Translations under genes and position numbers: made by a program
Shown here: positions 1 through 5,231 of the stretch, piece after piece
Layout: each line of letters starts with the position of its first letter
How positions within the stretch are numbered: the stretch's first letter is position 1
From: an uncultured Clostridia bacterium
GTDB taxonomy: Bacteria > Bacillota > Clostridia > Oscillospirales > Acutalibacteraceae
DNA length: 6,722 nt
Assembly (NCBI GenBank): GCA_946187095.1
Contig: CAMHPW010000060.1
Coordinates: 1-6,722 of the forward strand
Direction of reading: 5' to 3'
Notes under the pieces: generated by a model
Database searches by the model: none
The model's input: only the letters and a program-made list of their open reading frames with translations
What the model was told of the DNA's origin: nothing

Positions 1-178
1 TTCTGTTGCCGCCGCCTCTGTGACGAACGGTGATTCTGCCGTAGCTGTTACGGCCTGACTTTTTATTCAGCGGAGCCAAAAGACTTTTTTCAGGCTCTGC
101 CTTTGAAAGAACCGAGTAATCTGTAACCGACATATTTCTCCTTGCGGGGCTGGTCGGCTTATAGTTCTTTATTGCCAT
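1..178 (-). CDS. rplB: 50S ribosomal protein L2, N-terminal part (truncated by window edge)
   Basis: L2 is a primary 23S rRNA-binding protein of the large subunit, needed for subunit association and for the peptidyl-transferase region. Only the first 59 codons are inside the window. They begin [16 protein letters not shown] and reach the family's RHRGGGNR motif at about residues 52-59, which is diagnostic for L2. The ATG at 176-178 is preceded by a GAGGAG ribosome binding site about ten bases upstream, which supports this start. The gene lies 69 nt downstream of rplW in the usual S10-operon order and is presumably cotranscribed with it. The C-terminal part, including the peptidyl-transferase-proximal region, is outside the window, so integrity cannot be judged. 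Identification is firm. Confidence 0.96.
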   Translation of the reverse strand, partial: MAIKNYKPTSPARRNMSVTDYSVLSKAEPEKSLLAPLNKKSGRNSYGRITVRHRGGGNR

Positions 179-207
179 TTATTTCACACTCCTCATGATG
201 GCTTTGC

Positions 208-226
208 GGAGAACGGCATATTCTCC
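208..226 (-). other. Small hairpin in the rplW-rplB intergenic gap
   Basis: On the coding strand the gap between rplW and rplB contains GGAGAA, a 7-nt spacer and TTCTCC, a perfect 6-bp stem. No U-tract follows, so it is not a terminator. It sits about 10 nt upstream of the rplB ribosome binding site. It could tune translation or mRNA decay between L23 and L2, or be chance. Confidence 0.3.
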
Positions 227-247
227 ATTCATTCTGCCTTTTCGGGC

Positions 248-541
248 TTACATCATGCCTTCAAAGAATTCGATCGTCTTGCTGTCGGGGGTAAGCGTTA
301 CATAAGCCTTTTTCCATGAAGCTGTATAGCCTTCATTTCTGCCCTGACGGCGAAGTCTGCCACGAACATTCACTGTATTTACTTTTGCAACTTCTACACC
401 GAATGCTTCTTCGACAGCCCTTGCGATATCGATCTTAGTAGCTTTCTTGTCAACTTTGAAGGTATATTTCTTGTCTGCAACAACGCCTGCCATTGTTTTT
501 TCCGTAATGATCGGCTTTATAATAATGTCACGAGCATTCAT
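248..541 (-). CDS. rplW: 50S ribosomal protein L23
   Basis: L23 binds domain III of 23S rRNA beside the peptide exit tunnel and forms the docking site for trigger factor and SRP. The 97-residue product has normal family length. It shows the N-terminal [11 protein letters not shown] motif (residues 6-16), the [12 protein letters not shown] segment (about 28-39) and the basic [11 protein letters not shown] extension (about 62-72) that contacts rRNA. The start codon shares one base with the rplD stop (TAATG at 539-543), so translational coupling is likely. Its GAGGAGG ribosome binding site lies inside the last codons of rplD. No anomalies were seen. Confidence 0.98.
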   Translation of the reverse strand: MNARDIIIKPIITEKTMAGVVADKKYTFKVDKKATKIDIARAVEEAFGVEVAKVNTVNVRGRLRRQGRNEGYTASWKKAYVTLTPDSKTIEFFEGMM

Positions 542-1164
542 TATGCATATACCTCCTCTATTTTGCTTACGGCATCCTTCACGATGACAACCTTGTCAGC
601 GTTCACGATGTCATATACGTTTATCGTATTGACCTGTGCAGTCTTGACACCGGGGATATTTCTTGCCGAAAGAATGACTTTTTTGTCAACCTCGGGAAGA
701 ATGATAAGTGCCTTCTTGTCTGCACCGATCGCTTTGAGCATATTGGCAACAGTCTTTGTCTTGTACTCGTTCATTGAAACAGCGTCAACAACAATGATCT
801 GACTGTCCCTGAGCTTGCTTGAAAATGCGGATTTCATCGCAAGTTTCTTTACTTTCTTGTTTACTGTGAATCTGTAGCATCTGGGCTTGGGAGCAAATAC
901 GATACCGCCGTGTGTCCACTGGGGAGCACGGGTGGAACCCTGTCTTGCATGACCTGTACCCTTCTGTCTCCAGGGCTTTCTGCCGCCGCCTGATACTTCA
1001 GCACGGGTAAGTGCGGACTGTGTGCCCTGACGGTTGTTGGCAAGATAGTTGACTACCATCTGGTGCATGGCAACCGTATTCGGCTCTATACCGAAAACTG
1101 CATCGGAAAGCTCGATCTCACTTACTTTCTGACCGCCCATATCGAGAACATCTATATTAGCCAT
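541..1164 (-). CDS. rplD: 50S ribosomal protein L4
   Basis: L4 is an early-assembly 23S rRNA-binding protein. Its extended loop lines the exit tunnel, where macrolides bind in the ribosome. The 207-residue length equals that of Bacillus L4. The globular N-terminus is followed by the tunnel loop at about residues 45-96, containing the hallmark [20 protein letters not shown] (63-82), which is intact and unmutated in its core. The C-terminal half resembles the Rossmann-like family fold ([20 protein letters not shown]). The ATG at 1162-1164 has a GGAAGGAGG ribosome binding site, and the gap to the rplC stop is 17 nt. In Escherichia coli L4 also represses its own operon through the S10 leader. Whether that happens here is unknown. 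Confidence 0.98.
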   Translation of the reverse strand: MANIDVLDMGGQKVSEIELSDAVFGIEPNTVAMHQMVVNYLANNRQGTQSALTRAEVSGGGRKPWRQKGTGHARQGSTRAPQWTHGGIVFAPKPRCYRFTVNKKVKKLAMKSAFSSKLRDSQIIVVDAVSMNEYKTKTVANMLKAIGADKKALIILPEVDKKVILSARNIPGVKTAQVNTINVYDIVNADKVVIVKDAVSKIEEVYA

Positions 1165-1181
1165 TGAAATTCCTCCTTCCT

Positions 1182-1877
1182 TTAAGCCTTAACACTGTCA
1201 CGGATCACTACGATTCCGCCGTTGGGACCGGGGATAGCACCCTTGATCGCAATGAGATTATTTTCGTTATCTACCTTAACTACGGTAAGATTCTGAACGG
1301 TAACTCTCTCTGCACCAAGATGACCTGCCATTTTCTTGCCTTTCCATACTCTTGACGGAGTGGAGCAGGCACCCATGGAACCGCCGTGGCGGGCTACAGG
1401 TCCCGAACCGTGAGTTTCTTTAAGACGATGGAAGTTCCAACGCTTGATTACACCTGCATAGCCTTTACCTTTGCTCTTGCCGGTAACATCGATTTTGTCA
1501 CCCTCTGCAAAGGTATCTGCCTTGATAATATCGCCCACTTTGAAGTTTTCGAGATTGTCAACTCTGAATTCACGGAGTGTGCTTTTCGGAGCAACATCTG
1601 CCTTCTTGAAGTGACCGAGAAGAGGCTTTGTAATATTCACAGGATCGTTCCTGAATTTTTCTGAACGCTGTCTTTTGCCTTTGCCTGTGCCGTTCTGAAC
1701 TTTCAGCTTGATATCGCCGAAGCCCATCTGGACTGCCTCATAGCCGTCATTTTCAACTGTTTTGATCTGAGCCACTACGCACGGACCTGCTTCAACAACA
1801 GTAACAGGGATAACGGTACCCTTTGCATCAAAGATCTGTGTCATACCGATCTTTTTGCCGATGATCGCTTTCTGCAT
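1182..1877 (-). CDS. rplC: 50S ribosomal protein L3, with an enlarged internal loop
   Basis: L3 is an assembly-initiator protein of the large subunit whose extension reaches the peptidyl-transferase centre. The protein starts [12 protein letters not shown]. The central extension contains [12 protein letters not shown] (about 136-147), [20 protein letters not shown] (about 164-183) and the [13 protein letters not shown] signature (185-197). At 231 residues it is roughly 20 longer than the Bacillus protein (about 209 from memory). The extra residues fall at about 57-83, a basic [19 protein letters not shown] segment between the QMGFGDI strand and the GHF/KKA element. The start is supported by a GGAGGAAAAATTC ribosome-binding context. 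It is separated from rpsJ by 69 nt. Confidence 0.98.
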   Translation of the reverse strand: MQKAIIGKKIGMTQIFDAKGTVIPVTVVEAGPCVVAQIKTVENDGYEAVQMGFGDIKLKVQNGTGKGKRQRSEKFRNDPVNITKPLLGHFKKADVAPKSTLREFRVDNLENFKVGDIIKADTFAEGDKIDVTGKSKGKGYAGVIKRWNFHRLKETHGSGPVARHGGSMGACSTPSRVWKGKKMAGHLGAERVTVQNLTVVKVDNENNLIAIKGAIPGPNGGIVVIRDSVKA

Positions 1878-1904
1878 GAATTTTTCCTCCTTGATAGGTT
1901 ATTG

Positions 1905-1920
1905 GTTGGACTCTGCCAAC
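1905..1920 (-). other. Small hairpin in the rpsJ-rplC intergenic gap
   Basis: On the coding strand, GTTGG, a 6-nt spacer and CCAAC form a perfect 5-bp stem in the 69-nt gap between rpsJ and rplC, about 17 nt upstream of the rplC ribosome binding site. There is no U-tract, so it does not look like a terminator. Any role in mRNA processing or translation of rplC is speculative. Confidence 0.25.
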
Positions 1921-1946
1921 TTGACCCCGGCTGCCTGTAGGTTGAA

Positions 1947-2258
1947 TCAGAGCTTTACTTCTACTTCAACACCGGCAGGGAGCTCCAGAGCTGTGATCGC
2001 ATCTACAGTTCTGTTGGAAGGTCTGAGAATGTCGATAAGTCTTTTGTGAGTTCTTGTTTCAAACTGCTCACGGCTGTCCTTATACTTGTGTACTGCACGA
2101 AGAATGGTAACAACCTCTTTTTCTGTCGGGAGCGGTATCGGTCCGGAAACCCTCGCACCTGTACGCTTTGCAGTTGCAACGATCTTTTCAGCCGCCTGAT
2201 CAACGAGCTGATGATCATAACCCTTTATTCTTATCCTGATTTTCTCCTTGACTGCCAC
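1947..2258 (-). CDS. rpsJ: 30S ribosomal protein S10, GTG start
   Basis: S10 is a small-subunit head protein. In other bacteria it also acts as NusE, joining NusB in antitermination and linking NusG to the ribosome. The 103-residue product has standard length and sequence: [14 protein letters not shown] at the start, [13 protein letters not shown] in the middle (about 35-47), then [12 protein letters not shown] and the terminal [11 protein letters not shown]. The start is placed at the GTG at 2256-2258 because conserved S10 homology begins there and AAGGAGG lies 8 nt upstream. The reading frame stays open upstream to 2594, but that part carries no S10 homology. It is the first gene of the operon, so its 5' region is the likely control point. 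Confidence 0.97.
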   Translation of the reverse strand: MAVKEKIRIRIKGYDHQLVDQAAEKIVATAKRTGARVSGPIPLPTEKEVVTILRAVHKYKDSREQFETRTHKRLIDILRPSNRTVDAITALELPAGVEVEVKL

Positions 2259-2273
2259 ATTAGTCGCCTCCTT
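2256..2273 (-). promoter_or_regulatory. rpsJ ribosome binding site and overlapping ATG/GTG starts
   Basis: AAGGAGG (2267-2273) precedes both an ATG at 2258-2260 (6-nt spacing) and the true GTG at 2256-2258 (8-nt spacing). The two codons share one base. The ATG frame encodes only nine residues before TAA at 2231-2233, so only the GTG frame gives S10. An AAAAATTTTT palindrome lies directly upstream of the binding site. Confidence 0.85.
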
Positions 2274-2341
2274 AAAAATTTTTTGGGGTGGGCGTTTTTT
2301 CAGAATTACCTCACACGCATTCGGGCGTTTCATGCAACTCC

Positions 2342-2376
2342 AATAAAAATCCCCGAACCGAATTACTCGATACGGG
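2342..2376 (-). terminator. Possible attenuator hairpin in the S10 leader
   Basis: On the transcript CCCG (2373-2376) pairs with CGGG (2352-2355), and CGA with UCG inside it, closing a short loop. The stem is followed at once by AUUUUUAUU (2342-2350). The layout is that of a weak intrinsic terminator placed about 90 nt before rpsJ. Internal mismatches make it less stable than the spoIIE terminator in this window, so conditional termination is only a possibility. Confidence 0.35.
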
Positions 2377-2395
2377 CAAGGCTCTGAATCAAAAT

Positions 2396-2447
2396 GAGCA
2401 AAAGAAACACACAGCCTTTGCACGATAACAATGCAAAAATCTTTCTC
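2396..2447 (-). other. Long two-part stem in the S10 leader
   Basis: The outer arm GAGAAAGA (2440-2447) pairs with TCTTTTGCTC (2396-2405) with a two-base bulge. The inner arm TTTGCA (2432-2437) pairs perfectly with TGCAAA (2417-2422) around a 9-nt loop, and two further G-U pairs are possible at its base. It is the largest local fold in the leader and lies between the two U-tract hairpins. Function unknown. Confidence 0.4.
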
Positions 2448-2500
2448 TGCCCACTTCAACAAATCTTGTCGCCCGGTTTGAAATCGGACATACTCCACGG

Positions 2501-2521
2501 AAAAACCGACCTCACAGGTCG
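2501..2521 (-). terminator. Possible promoter-proximal attenuator in the S10 leader
   Basis: A perfect 5-bp stem, CGACC (2517-2521) with GGTCG (2507-2511), closes a 5-nt loop and is followed by GUUUUU (2501-2506). It falls about 40-60 nt after the predicted transcription start. Its 3' arm and U-tract can instead pair, as CGGUUU with AAACCG, with the downstream segment at 2468-2479. The two folds exclude each other. The short stem makes termination uncertain. Confidence 0.35.
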
Positions 2522-2565
2522 CAACCTCCCGCTTCAACGCATATCTGTTGCAGTCATGCATTAGT

Positions 2566-2594
2566 ATCATAGCACATCCCCCTCTGAATTGCAA
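2566..2594 (-). promoter_or_regulatory. Sigma-A-type extended -10 promoter of the S10 operon
   Basis: On the minus strand TTGCAA (2589-2594) is followed by a 17-nt spacer and TATGAT (2566-2571). The spacer ends in TGC, giving an extended -10 (TGnTATGAT). Spacing and both hexamers fit a housekeeping promoter, and initiation would fall near 2557-2559. It is the best minus-strand promoter upstream of rpsJ and implies the long leader described separately. Confidence 0.72.
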
Positions 2595-2665
2595 CCAATT
2601 CCACTTTTTTATTTTTTAGAACTTATCCTAACTTTTTAAAACTTTTTTATGCATTTTCACAACAC

Positions 2666-2681
2666 TTGACGGAACCGTCAA
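2666..2681. repeat. Perfect inverted repeat between the divergent rpsJ and spoIIE promoters
   Basis: TTGACGG, a 2-bp centre and CCGTCAA form a perfect 16-bp palindrome in the AT-rich gap between the two divergent units. It resembles a dimeric-regulator operator. Its TGACGGA half differs by one base from the Spo0A core TGNCGAA, and each arm also reads as a good -35 hexamer (TTGACG). No well-spaced -10 on the plus strand pairs with it. Which protein binds, if any, is unknown. Confidence 0.45.
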
Positions 2682-2704
2682 AATTTATTTTTTCAGCTTT
2701 ATTA

Positions 2705-2714
2705 TATCGACAAA
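2705..2714 (-). promoter_or_regulatory. Candidate Spo0A box upstream of spoIIE
   Basis: The minus strand reads TTTGTCGATA, which matches the 0A-box core TGTCGAA at six of seven positions and keeps the favoured TTTG lead. It lies 57 nt before the chosen spoIIE start codon. In Bacillus subtilis spoIIE is transcribed by sigma-A RNA polymerase activated by phosphorylated Spo0A at such boxes, so the location makes sense. I could not place a convincing -10/-35 pair for spoIIE, which limits confidence. Confidence 0.4.
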
Positions 2715-2771
2715 GATATTGCTCAAAAAATGATATCATATTTGAAAAATATCTTCAGGGGAGAGTTGCAG

Positions 2772-5075
2772 ATGAATGTGACAGCGATCATGTCAGGCAG
2801 TAAAAAAGCTCTTAACGGAAGTACAGGAAAAATCTTATTCAATGTATTCTATTTCGGGTTTGGCATCATCTCGGCGAATGCCGCTGTTTTCGGGGAATTC
2901 TCACCTTTCGGCATATCGGCAGCGGCAGCCGTGCCCTTTCCGAATGCAGTCTTTTCGGCACTGGGTTCTGTGATCGGCTATATGATGTTCGGCAGGAGAG
3001 ATTTCAGATATGCCGCCACCGTGATCGCCGTTCTCGCTATCAGATGGACTCTCAAGGATATCAAAAAAATCAGCAGGATTTCCATTTATCCCATACTCGT
3101 CTGTATGCTTCCGACCTTTGCAACGGCTGTTTCGGTCATGTCCGTGAACGGCTTCACCGCTGAACGTGTCATTTCCTATACCCTTGAAACCATGCTTGCA
3201 GGGGCAGCGGCTTATTTCATTGCCCGCACCGTCATTATTCTCAACGGCACGAAAACGCTCGGTATGCTTCTGCCGCAGGAAACCGTCTGCATTATCCTGA
3301 CGGGCTGTATCGGCATACTCGCACTTTCTACATTAAATATAGGCTCTCTCTCCATAGGCAGAATTTTTGCGGAAATATGTGTACTCATAGCCGCACATTA
3401 CGGCGGCGTTTCGGGCGGCTGTATCGCAGGTATCTCCACGGGGATCATTCTCGGCATTTCCTCTGCCGAATACTATTTTTTAGGCACAGCCTACACATTC
3501 GGCGGTCTGATGGCAGGGCTTTTCACTCCGATGGGAAATATCGTTTCCGCCTTTATGTTTCTGATCAGTTCGGGGATCGCCTCCCTGCAGGCTCATGACT
3601 TGAAGACCGTCATACAGATCATGTATGAAACGGCAATATCAGGATTCATCTTTGCCGTCATGCCGAAAAATACCTTCAATTTCATCTCTGCCGTGTTTGC
3701 CCTGAATAAAACCGATAAAAACTGTGAAGGTCTGCGGCGTTCCGTGATCATGCGGCTGGATTTCGCTTCAAAAGCCCTTTCGGGCGTTTCCGAAGATGTT
3801 GAAAAAGTTTCCGAAAAACTCTCTAAAATCGTCACGCCTACTCTCGAAAGCGTCTATCAGAAATCCATTGAGAAAACTTGTGCAAGATGCGGCATGAGAG
3901 TATTCTGCTGGGAACATAAAAACGGCTTATCCCTTGATGATTTTGACGGTATCAATGAAAAACTCCGCAAAAACGGTGAGATCAAATCAGCCGATTTCAA
4001 TGAGAAATTCAAAAGAATCTGCTGTCGTGCAGATGAAATGGCAAATTCTGTCAATCAGTTCTATAAAAATTATCTTTCTTCCGAAACTGCCGCAAAAAGA
4101 ATTGACGAAATACGAAATGTCGTGGCAGGACAATTCTGCGGCTTGGGCGATATTTTGGGCGAAATGGCTGATGAATATGAAAACTATGAAACCTTCGATA
4201 ATACCCTTGCCGAAAATGTTATCATGAAATTCAAAGAACTCGGATTTATGCCGATCGATGCCAATTGCCGCATTGACCACATGGGCAGGATGACCGTTGA
4301 AACGGAAATTCTTGACAGCAGAAGTAAAATACAAAAATCCCTTGTCATGCGTGAGATATCCAAGATATGCGGCAGAAAATTCGATCTGCCGAATATCACA
4401 ACGGCTTTCGGCAGGTGCAGGATCGTTCTTTCCGAAAGGACTTCTTTTGAAGTGGAAATTGCCGCAAGTCAGCACGTCAGCAGCAGCGGTCAGCTTTGCG
4501 GAGACCATTTTATTTACTTCAATGACGGTATGGGCAGGATCATCACCATTCTCAGTGACGGCATGGGTACAGGCGGTCGTGCCGCCGTTGACGGCGGTAT
4601 GGCGGTCAGTATCATGTCCAAACTTGTCAAAGCCGGCTTGGGCTTTGACTGTTCACTGAAAGTCGTCAATGCTGCCCTCATGGTCAAATCCGAGGATGAA
4701 TCCCTTGCCACGCTTGATATCGCTTCCATAGACCTTTACAACGGCGAAACAAATTTCTTCAAAGCAGGGGCGGCTGTTTCGTTTATCAAAAAATCCAACC
4801 GAATGTACAAAGTGGAAACACCGTCTTTGCCCTTGGGAATCCTGCCCGATGTGGAATTCACCCGTACAGAAGACGATCTTCATTCAGGCGATATTATCGT
4901 CATGCTTTCGGACGGTGCTTTATATACAGGCGATGACTGGATAGAACACACCATTTCCGCATGGGAAAACAAGTCCATGCAGGAACTTGCCGACCTGATC
5001 AATGACGAGGCTGTTTCAAGAAGAAATGACGGTCATGATGACGATATCACCGTGATCGCCATGAAAGTCGCATAA
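2772..5075 (+). CDS. spoIIE: Stage II sporulation protein E, membrane PP2C-type serine phosphatase
   Basis: SpoIIE sits at the asymmetric division septum, interacts with FtsZ, and dephosphorylates the anti-anti-sigma factor SpoIIAA so that sigma-F becomes active in the forespore. The 767-residue product is slightly shorter than the Bacillus protein (about 827 from memory). Residues about 20-300 hold eight to ten hydrophobic spans. A linker of about 300 residues contains CARCGMRVFCW (370-380) and CC (417-418). The C-terminal phosphatase domain (about 575-767) shows SDGMGTG (595-601, Asp596), LSDGAL (about 712-717) and GHDDDITV (754-761), so the metal-binding aspartates are present. I chose ATG 2772 because AGGGGAG lies 8 nt upstream; the in-frame ATG at 2730 has no ribosome binding site and would add 14 residues. 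It is divergent from the S10 operon and ends at its own terminator. Confidence 0.96.
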   Translation: MNVTAIMSGSKKALNGSTGKILFNVFYFGFGIISANAAVFGEFSPFGISAAAAVPFPNAVFSALGSVIGYMMFGRRDFRYAATVIAVLAIRWTLKDIKKISRISIYPILVCMLPTFATAVSVMSVNGFTAERVISYTLETMLAGAAAYFIARTVIILNGTKTLGMLLPQETVCIILTGCIGILALSTLNIGSLSIGRIFAEICVLIAAHYGGVSGGCIAGISTGIILGISSAEYYFLGTAYTFGGLMAGLFTPMGNIVSAFMFLISSGIASLQAHDLKTVIQIMYETAISGFIFAVMPKNTFNFISAVFALNKTDKNCEGLRRSVIMRLDFASKALSGVSEDVEKVSEKLSKIVTPTLESVYQKSIEKTCARCGMRVFCWEHKNGLSLDDFDGINEKLRKNGEIKSADFNEKFKRICCRADEMANSVNQFYKNYLSSETAAKRIDEIRNVVAGQFCGLGDILGEMADEYENYETFDNTLAENVIMKFKELGFMPIDANCRIDHMGRMTVETEILDSRSKIQKSLVMREISKICGRKFDLPNITTAFGRCRIVLSERTSFEVEIAASQHVSSSGQLCGDHFIYFNDGMGRIITILSDGMGTGGRAAVDGGMAVSIMSKLVKAGLGFDCSLKVVNAALMVKSEDESLATLDIASIDLYNGETNFFKAGAAVSFIKKSNRMYKVETPSLPLGILPDVEFTRTEDDLHSGDIIVMLSDGALYTGDDWIEHTISAWENKSMQELADLINDEAVSRRNDGHDDDITVIAMKVA

Positions 5076-5076
5076 A

Positions 5077-5110
5077 AAAAGCCGCCCTGACAAGGCGGCT
5101 TTTCGTTTTT
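5077..5110 (+). terminator. Intrinsic terminator of spoIIE
   Basis: A perfect 10-bp stem AAAAGCCGCC (5077-5086) / GGCGGCTTTT (5094-5103) closes a 7-nt loop and runs into TTTTCGTTTTT. It begins one base after the spoIIE stop codon. The A-run on the 5' side could make it work in both directions, but no convergent gene needs it. It isolates spoIIE from the next unit. Confidence 0.93.
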
Positions 5111-5143
5111 CAAATTTTCATCCCCAAAACTCACATTTCCAAC

Positions 5144-5171
5144 TTGACAAACTTGCTTTTTCCGCTAAAAT
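5144..5171 (+). promoter_or_regulatory. Sigma-A promoter of the rsmF-like gene
   Basis: A perfect TTGACA (5144-5149), a 16-nt spacer and TAAAAT (5166-5171, five of six to consensus) lie just after the spoIIE terminator. Transcription would start near 5178, giving a leader of about 54 nt that ends with AGGAGG (5217-5222) 9 nt before the ATG. Constitutive housekeeping expression is the simple reading. Confidence 0.82.
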
Positions 5172-5231
5172 AGAAATGACTGTATTCTTAAAAAACAGCA
5201 AAAAATTTCATCACACAGGAGGAAAACATCC

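Larger units (their letters stand above)
2259..2559 (-). promoter_or_regulatory. Long structured 5' leader of the S10 operon
   Basis: About 300 nt separate the predicted transcription start from the rpsJ start codon, far more than a ribosome binding site needs. On the transcript I see several stems: CGACC/GGTCG (2507-2521) followed by U5, a long arm at 2396-2447, a CCCG...CGGG hairpin at 2352-2376 followed by AUUUUUAUU, and GCAT/ATGC nearer the gene. The segment at 2468-2479 can alternatively pair with the 3' side of the first hairpin. An imperfect direct repeat (11 of 14 identical, sharing CTTCAAC on the plus strand) occurs at 2447-2460 and 2525-2538. S10-operon leaders are L4-responsive in Escherichia coli, but I do not recognise this one. 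Regulation by ligand protein or attenuation is inference. Confidence 0.6.

Noticed and set aside
563..802. Plus-strand open frame antisense to rplD
   Set aside because: It lies wholly inside a highly conserved ribosomal gene and has no ribosome binding site or recognisable domain.
1386..1664. Plus-strand open frame antisense to rplC
   Set aside because: It mirrors L3 coding constraints; no family features.
2259..2594. S10 with a 112-residue N-terminal extension starting at 2594
   Set aside because: The extension has no S10 homology, its first ATGs overlap the -35 and -10 elements, and AAGGAGG sits just before the conserved GTG start. The open frame itself is kept as a finding.
2653..2681. 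Minus-strand TTGACG with GAAAAT after 17 nt as an upstream S10 promoter
   Set aside because: The -10 matches only four of six bases; it remains possible but is much weaker than the promoter at 2566-2594.
2701..2706. Minus-strand TATAAT as a second S10 promoter
   Set aside because: The nearest -35-like hexamer (TTGAGC) is only 14 nt away, too short a spacer, and the downstream promoter at 2566-2594 is better.
2730..2771. Longer SpoIIE start at ATG 2730
   Set aside because: It has no ribosome binding site, while ATG 2772 has AGGGGAG at 8-nt spacing.
3987..4508. 173-codon minus-strand open frame inside spoIIE
   Set aside because: It is antisense to the conserved linker and phosphatase region, and its translation shows no recognisable domain.
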